A DNA stretch of 64,000 nt from Madurella fahalii (Eukaryota > Ascomycota > Sordariomycetes > Sordariales). The notes beneath the pieces were generated by a model. It worked only from the letters and a program-made list of their open reading frames with translations, ran no database searches and was not told the origin of the DNA. Shown here piece by piece: positions 58,015 through 64,000 of the stretch. A program made the translations under genes and the position numbers. The stretch is from assembly GCA_029876055.1 (NCBI GenBank), contig CM056878.1:2418001-2482000 (forward strand), read 5' to 3'. Position 1 is the first letter of the stretch; each line of letters opens with the position of its first letter.

Positions 58015-60498
58015 TCAGCCCGTTCTCCCCAGCGTGGACCCCGCCAAAGCCTCCTCCACCCCCCTCGGTTTCTCCTCATCATCCATCATCATCCCGAAAC
58101 TCTGCTCCCCAGGCGGGTTATGTATCCCCGGAATGCCCGGGTTTCCCCCGGGCAGCACCGGCGGCACAGGCGGTGGCATCTGGCCTTCGGTCCCGTTCTC
58201 CCTCGCCATCTCCCTCTGCTGCGCCCGCTTGATCCTTCCCGTCTGCTGATCCACCCACGACGTGACGCTCCTAAACCTCGCCGGCAAGTCCTCGCTCGTC
58301 TCCGTGTACACCGTTTCTCTCCTGCTCTGCACGCCTTGTTTCTGTGTCTGGCTCTGGGCCTGGGACATCCAAGAGAAGCGGGCGGCGTACTGACCGCGGC
58401 CGGTAATAGTAGCGGCGATCGGGGGAGGAGCAGAGATGGGCGATTCGGCGACAATGATGTCGTCGTCCCCGAAACCCGACGACAGCGAAGACACCTCGCT
58501 TGTTGCCTTGCTAGGCTGGCGATATACGCCTGCTGGGTTGTACGGAGCAGCAGCCGGAAATTGCTGCGCCATCAGAGACGGGTTGTAGTACATAGTAGGT
58601 CCTGTTGTCGTGCCTGTTTGCAAGGTGTTGATGGGGTAATCGCCCGCTATTGTTGAGCCAAACTGCGCCGTATTTGTGGAGCTGAAGGACTCCTGCGGTT
58701 GATGAGAGTAGAGGGGATTGTTGGCCATGCTGGTGATGTGTAACACGTTTGCTGGATTGTAGTACACGCCAGTGGGATAGAATTGTGGTTGGTATACGCT
58801 GTTTGAACGCAACGGATGTGGAGGTTGCGGAAGCACAGCTTCTGAAGGGATCGGTAATGGCGCTTCTTGTTGCTGGGGTTGTTGCATCGCCTGTCCCTTC
58901 TCATGCACCTGCTCCGGCACCTGCTCCTGCTCCTGCTGAGACCGAAGCTGAGGCTGAGGTTGTTCACGAGTCTTCTCTGCTCCATAGAAGCCCTCCACCG
59001 ATGTAGCGCTGGCGGTACGCGCCTTCTCGCGGTAGCTTGGTGCAGGAGATCCGGCAACAGTTGCGCCGTCCAGGCTCTGCCAGCTCCGTTTTCGCATGAA
59101 AGGGATTCTTGAGGCGAAGCGTTTCGGAAGCGAGCTTAGAAAGCCGCCGCTGCGGCGGTCGTCCTCCTTCTTCGACTTCTTCATGGTCCGGACGACCATC
59201 CAAATGATAAAGCACAGCAGAATGAAGGCGCCTGGCAGTATTGTTAGCTTCACAACCCAAGAGATCGATAAATGGCAGAGGCCTACCTATTGAACCAACC
59301 GAGATCAGTATCCGCTCGGCAGTTGGATCCATGCTTTCCTGTGTCGCCTCAAGACGGTTGCTATCATCGTTCCTGATGCTACCGCCAGCGGCATCATTCC
59401 GCCCGTTCTCTCTGCCGTTCTCAAATAGCCCGGGAGTCGGTGTCGGGTTTGGAATTGGTGTTGAAGTAGGCTCTAGCGAAACTGTGGGCTCAGCGTTCGC
59501 CGACGTTTCTGAAAGTTGAATACCCTCCCCAGCCCCTGACAGGTTAGATGGGCCGTTTGTCATCAAAGGAATGAAGGCGGTGACGGTCGGGTTTTCCTGT
59601 GATCGGTTGTCAAAAATTGAAGCCATTATAAGGTTGACGCACTTACCTCAGTTGCCGAAGTTGGGGATAGGGCAGGCTGCGGAGGAACCACGCCTGGAGT
59701 GGAGGTGCTGGATGGGTCGATGGTTTCTGAGGTAGGATCTTCCGGAGATAGGACAAGGTCCGGCGAAGTCGTGGTTTCCGGCGGCGGTGGTGGGAGTGAG
59801 GACGGAAGTGGTTGGGTAGAGGTACTAGGTGCTGGCGTTGCGCTATCACCATCTCTGCCGTTCCCATCCCCGTCCCTCCCGCCGCCGTCATCTACCCTCC
59901 CATTTCCATTCCCGCCGCCGCCTCCGCGTCCACCCCCGCCATTACCTCCTTGATTTCCGCCGCGGCCACCTCCGCCGTTAAAGCCTTGGTTGCCGCCGCG
60001 GTTACCTCCGCCGTTAGAGCCTTGGTTGCCTCCACGGTCACCTCCGCCGCCGAATCCTCGGTTGCCGCCGCGATCACCCCCGCCGTTGCCACCACGGCGG
60101 CCACCATCGTCATCGTCGTCCTCGCCGTCGTTGTTGCCGTTATTCGGCCGCCTCCCGCCTCCAAAGCCGTTCCCAAATCTTCTTCCGCCACCACGGCCGC
60201 CGTTGTCGCCGTCGTCATTATCGTCATTGTCATCGTTGTTATTTCCGTTCCCGAAACGTGACCGGCCTCCTCTATCGTCTCCATTGTCACCTCCCCTATC
60301 CCCTCCTCTGTCGCCTCCTCTGTCGCCTCCCCTGGATCCTCCCCGGGATCCACCCCTATCTCCACCTCTGTCGCCCTGCCCATCCTGGCGGGTGAGAATG
60401 TTGTTTCTGCGAAATGGCTGCGGACCCGCACTCGTCCGTCTTGCTACACCGACTCTTCCCTGATCACTTAGAGGCGCCATTTCTTTCCCATTCGGCAT
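58015..60498 (-). CDS. Single-pass membrane protein with Gly/Arg/Asp/Asn repeats
   Basis: Exons 60498-59647, 59596-59287 and 59231-58015 give 792 aa. I do not recognise a named family. Residues about 41-215 are repetitive: GDRGG and SRGG units, then acidic NNNDDNDDNDDGD, then GGNRGGNQGxNGGG units. A Ser/Thr/Pro-rich stalk (220-345, mucin-like) follows. One hydrophobic helix spans about 379-402 (ILISVGSIGAFILLCF...WMVV) and is built across a splice. The basic RTMKKSKKEDDRR stop-transfer comes next. The C-terminal 390 residues are cytosolic-looking, Gln/Pro/Ser-rich, with a QPQPQLRSQQEQEQ stretch and ETSEDLPARFRSVTSWVDQQ near the end. The layout resembles fungal wall sensors with an outside stalk, but no cysteine-rich WSC domain or obvious signal peptide is present; an upstream exon may be missing. 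The start could also be six codons in (MAPLSDQG). The tail of the protein converges with nhx1. Confidence 0.75.
59925..60400. repeat. Imperfect coding minisatellite (Gly-rich repeats)
   Basis: Short imperfect tandem units on the minus strand encode GDRGG and GGNRGGNQG repeats in the membrane-protein gene. Unit lengths are multiples of three, so the frame is kept when copies change. Confidence 0.75.
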
Positions 60499-63400
60499 CC
60501 TACGTCCAGCGGCGAAGCGGCCAGCGTTGATGGGGTCAGGCCGCCCAGCCAGGTGATGTCTCGAACGTCATGGAGCCTATTCTGTAGATCTCCGTAGGAG
60601 AGCCGTCGAGAGGTCGGTATCTTGCAATCAAGATGTACGATGTTGCGACTCTGGAAAAGACTTGGGGTATTACGGGAAAATGGGATCGAGGAAAAAAAAA
60701 AAGAAATATACAATACAAATGTTTAGAAAAGAAAGTAATGGGAAGCCGGCCCTAGGGTGCAAAAAGGGAAAAAGAAAGGAAGAATGCAGTGAGAGAAGAG
60801 CAGCACAAAGTCGAGGCCGTGGGGCGCTGGCCGAGCTGTCGTGTGGGTTGCATGACGGACCGGGACCCGAGCTCTCGGCAAGGTGCATCAGGGATGAAGA
60901 TGAGTGACGGGGTTCTGGGCGGATGGCACCTCCACCGAAACAGGGATCGAGGGCGAGGGCATGGGTGTGTGAATTTTGCCAGCATCTCCCATGGCCGGGT
61001 CCCAAGCACTGAAGACGGCTCAGGGATCTTGGTTCCAGTATCGAGCGCCGCTTGCGGAGGACCATGGCGTCCGAACCTAGGGGCCGGATTCGGAAATAGG
61101 CTCGAGGACGTCTGACGCCCACACGCCAGCGCTGCTACCTTCGCGCAGCCATGCTGTGGTAGGCATTGGGCTCGGCGAAGGTACACATGGTTCGGTGACT
61201 CGCCCCGTGCAACCCTACGAAGCATTGATACGTAGGGGATTTCTCCGGGGGCGGGGGACTTGGACTGGCAAGCTTCCGGCCGGCACGCACTGACTGATGC
61301 CAAGCATTGCGAGAAAGCGGCAGCCGAGCTGCGAGAACGAGGGACAGGAGGACAGGGGGGGTTCAGCGTCTCAGCCATGGACAAAGGTGTTTCAGCCGAC
61401 AAGACACGAGGCGGAGAGGGGCAAGCGGGCGCACGCTGCTGCAATCGCTTCGGATGGTCCAGATAGGCTAGGCAACAAGACGGCGCATTCGGGAAGGCTT
61501 GAAGCCGCTGTTCTCTGTGTCGACGGGATGTTGTCCTGTTGCCCCGCCTAGCTACGAAGGAGACGCTAGCAGCATCGACCTTGGGGGTTTCTGGGCTGTC
61601 GACGCGAGCAGATGGATATCGATGCCGAATCAACCGGGCTTGATGTCAATGAGGCCGCATATCCGTCGTTCAGTCGGGGTCGCGTTGGTACGTCCTGTTC
61701 AAAAATTATGCCCGGGCATCAAACACGACGGCATTGAGAAGATCAGTCGCGTAGAATTATCCAGAGCACCAATCCCGGGAGAGTGAGTTGGAAACCGAAC
61801 ACGGGCTACTCAATGGGGAGAAACAAATCGCAGAGAGCACTGCCAGGACAGGCTGCTCCGATATCCCGTGCGAACCCGGGCCATAGACGACAAACTTTGC
61901 TGAAAGACAGCACGCTACTAGTGATGTCGTGATGCCGTGGGGCGTGATGCGGGACGCGTCCCGTAGCACGTAACCCCGTCCGCAGAGGGGAAGAGAGAAC
62001 TGGCAGGGGTAATCACCCGATCGCACATGAGGGCGAGCTAGGCCCTGCATCGTCTGTTAGGTCAGATGCGGGGTGACATTGCCGCATTTTCATGCGGGAC
62101 TGATCTCTGGCAGATCGTTCATGCGGGATGGGGACGACATGCGGGCCGGCGGCGCATCAGGCACAAAGGTTGTCTGTGTCAGAGATCAAACCACCGACGC
62201 TTGCCCAGCATTCTTAGGGGTTGAGAAGGCGCCCGACAGCTTCCATTTCTTTTGGCCGGTGGCCCGAGCATCCAAGAGAAAGGCCAAGGCACCCGCTGCA
62301 GCCATCCAGGGAAGGGAGGTGCTTCAAAATACCTTTGACTACCGGCCTACTGGACAGCGCCGAGGGGCCTACTTCCGGTGTGACTAGACTGCCAAGTAAG
62401 TCTGATGATGGATGTGTAGGCAAGCCAGGGCGATTGTAAAATTGACCAATTGGGACACGGAATTTTTGTAGCCTTTGTTAGATTTTCCTTTTCTTCATTT
62501 TCCGTGTCGCTGCGAGGTGCCAAGAGAGGGGGCCGATCGGCCTCAGAGCTTCGGACCACGGCGGATTCGGCCCGGGACGGCGGCCGTGGCAGTGCCGCGC
62601 TGCCGGGGAATATCGGCCGATGTATATAGTCGGGCTACCACAAGCGGATCGACTCGGCCAGCAAAGAGCTAAAGAGATATTCCCCACACGCCCAATGGCT
62701 TTAAAGGTTGGTTGGCATGTGATTGCCGAGTTATCTACTACATGCACCATAACCCCTGGAGGATAGGACACCACCACCGCGGCGCTCATCCAAGGTTAAG
62801 CATATTTGAACGCAATGTCCCCCGGCCCGAGAATTTGCATTCGCGAAAAGCCGGAACAAAGGGTCGCAGTCGGAGACTCTCGGAGCCTGCTGGGCAGCTT
62901 TGGTTGAAGTGAAGAAGGCGGAGATGGTAGGTGAGACACATGTGGTAGTGATTCATCAATGGCTGTGGGTTGCGGGCAGCCTTTCTTACGAGCTGCTGTT
63001 TCTCCCGGGACGGTATGAGGTGGCGGGGAGCACAAGGAAAACGACCAAGTATCCACCGTCCGTTAACAGTCCCTGAAACATGGGGACTTTCATTCCTCTT
63101 TCCCCCTCACGTGGGATGCATTGTCAAGATTGCGGCCGAAAATGACTCTTTTGCCAGTCTGATCCTTCAAAAAGTTTCAACCCTCGCCAAAATTGAAGTC
63201 CAGAATGTTGTCGTCATCATGGACTACCCTGCAAGTTGACTTGGCAGTGTGTAGGGTGGGCCCTTACTACCGGCGTTGCCGATAGCTGAGTGGCTAACAG
63301 ACCAAGACTAAGAAATCGGCCGAATAGGATAAAGGCGCAAACAAGGGATAAAAAAAAAAAAAAAGGGACAGGGCCTGGGTAGCTTATCTTAGTCACGATA

Positions 63401-63573
63401 TCAAAGGCTGTGATTCTCATCCCTCACAAAAGCCTCGACACTTCTCTGCTGACCATCTGTACATTCGTTTATTCACATCATTTTCTTTTCTTGCGTAGCC
63501 TCCCTCACCCGCCCCCTCTCTCTAGGAGCCTTCGACTGTACATTTTTCCCGTGCCGCTCTCGCCAATTGGGCA
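60499..63573. other. Divergent region between the membrane-protein and NADH dehydrogenase genes
   Basis: No family-supported gene is seen. A 293-codon frame (60752-61633, minus) is unusually long but Pro/Ser/Arg/Cys-rich and without known motifs. The right end holds the leader of the NADH dehydrogenase gene. Confidence 0.5.
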
Positions 63574-64000
63574 ATGGCGTCTTCATCGCGAGCTCTGAGC
63601 AAGCTCGGCGTGCCCCAAACAGGAGCTTCATTGCTGCAGCCCTCTCAGACAGCGCCCAGGTTATTCCTCCAGTCATCGCGCAGGACAGTTGGCGCCAGGC
63701 CCGTCTTTGGTAGCACACAAGGACCTGTTGCGAGGCAGTTTCGGCGCAGCTATGCCGACAGCGTCGCCCCGGCCCCGCCACCGAGGAAGCCGCGGTTCCG
63801 GAAGCTTAGGTGGGCTTGGCGGCTGGGATATCTGTCGGCCATTGCTGGCGTTGCATACATTGGTTACGGCGTCTACCAGGACAGGCACCCGGAGCCGCAG
63901 GTGGAGCCTGACCCGACCAAGAAGACGCTCGTCATCCTAGGTAAGCTCGCGGTTGTCGCGGTTGTCCCGGTTGTCGCACCCGTCCCCGTTGGCCTTGTCT
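63574..64000 (+). CDS. External alternative NADH dehydrogenase, first exon only (cut by window edge)
   Basis: The visible exon 63574-63940 encodes 122 residues plus one base, followed by a GTAAGC donor; the rest lies outside the window. Residues 1-60 form a mitochondrial targeting sequence rich in Ser, Arg and Ala with almost no acidic residues, including SSRRTVGARP and ARQFRRSYADS. A membrane helix (WRLGYLSAIAGVAYIGYGVY, about 82-101) is followed by DRHPEPQVEPDPTKKTLVIL. This is the run into the first Rossmann strand (LVILG, expected to continue as a GxGxxG loop) of type-II NADH dehydrogenases. In this family such a helix anchors external (Nde-type) enzymes at the inner mitochondrial membrane, where they feed NADH electrons to ubiquinone without proton pumping. 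The internal type cannot be fully excluded from this part. Confidence 0.8.
   Translation, partial: MASSSRALSKLGVPQTGASLLQPSQTAPRLFLQSSRRTVGARPVFGSTQGPVARQFRRSYADSVAPAPPPRKPRFRKLRWAWRLGYLSAIAGVAYIGYGVYQDRHPEPQVEPDPTKKTLVILGKLAVVAVVPVVAPVPVGLV

Noticed and set aside
1..64000. Secondary-metabolite cluster or horizontally acquired island
   Set aside because: A regulator, transporters and an aminotransferase are present but far apart, with cdc48, ceramide synthase, palH and nhx1 between them and no core synthase.

Overview
The window looks like nuclear DNA of a filamentous ascomycete, probably Sordariomycetes and plausibly Sordariales. The evidence is short introns (about 50-200 nt) with GT(A/G)NGN donors, CTAAC/CTGAC-type branch sites and CAG/TAG acceptors, together with a Zn2Cys6 regulator, a PalH pH sensor, a GH131 glucanase and an alternative NADH dehydrogenase. 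Protein matches are from memory of the families. No database search was run.

I assembled 15 complete protein-coding genes, one gene cut by the right edge, and one probable decayed gene. Exon joins were chosen by reading frame, splice signals and family continuity.

Left part (1-22.4 kb): a class-III aminotransferase (+), a thioredoxin-like AhpC/TSA family protein (-) with a probable GC-AG intron, and a Zn2Cys6 transcription factor (-). After a 4.7 kb stretch without genes comes CDC48 (+, five exons), then an unrecognised 176-aa protein (-), a small secreted glycine-zipper/lysine-tail protein (+), and an unrecognised 204-aa four-exon protein (+).

Middle (22.4-46 kb): a 4.7 kb gap, an HMT1/ABCB6-like half ABC transporter (+), a ceramide synthase (-), PalH/Rim21 (-), a 4.5 kb gap, and a Bud14/Tea4-like SH3 polarity protein (+).

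Right part (46-64 kb): a MAPEG protein (+) convergent with a secreted GH131 enzyme (-), a Sut1-like sugar transporter (-), a probable phosphotransferase-family remnant (+), an Nhx1-type Na+/H+ exchanger (+), a single-pass membrane protein with Gly/Arg/Asp/Asn repeats (-), and the first exon of an external NADH dehydrogenase (+).

The genes do not form an evident biosynthetic cluster or operon. They are a mix of housekeeping, membrane/pH/ion and secreted functions. Non-coding stretches are long and carry microsatellites, G-runs and homopyrimidine tracts. I found no convincing tRNA, rRNA, CRISPR array, transposon or LTR by eye. I did not find a clearly new biological system. The least explained items are the glycine-zipper secreted protein, the repeat-rich membrane protein, the two unrecognised genes, and the phosphotransferase-like remnant.
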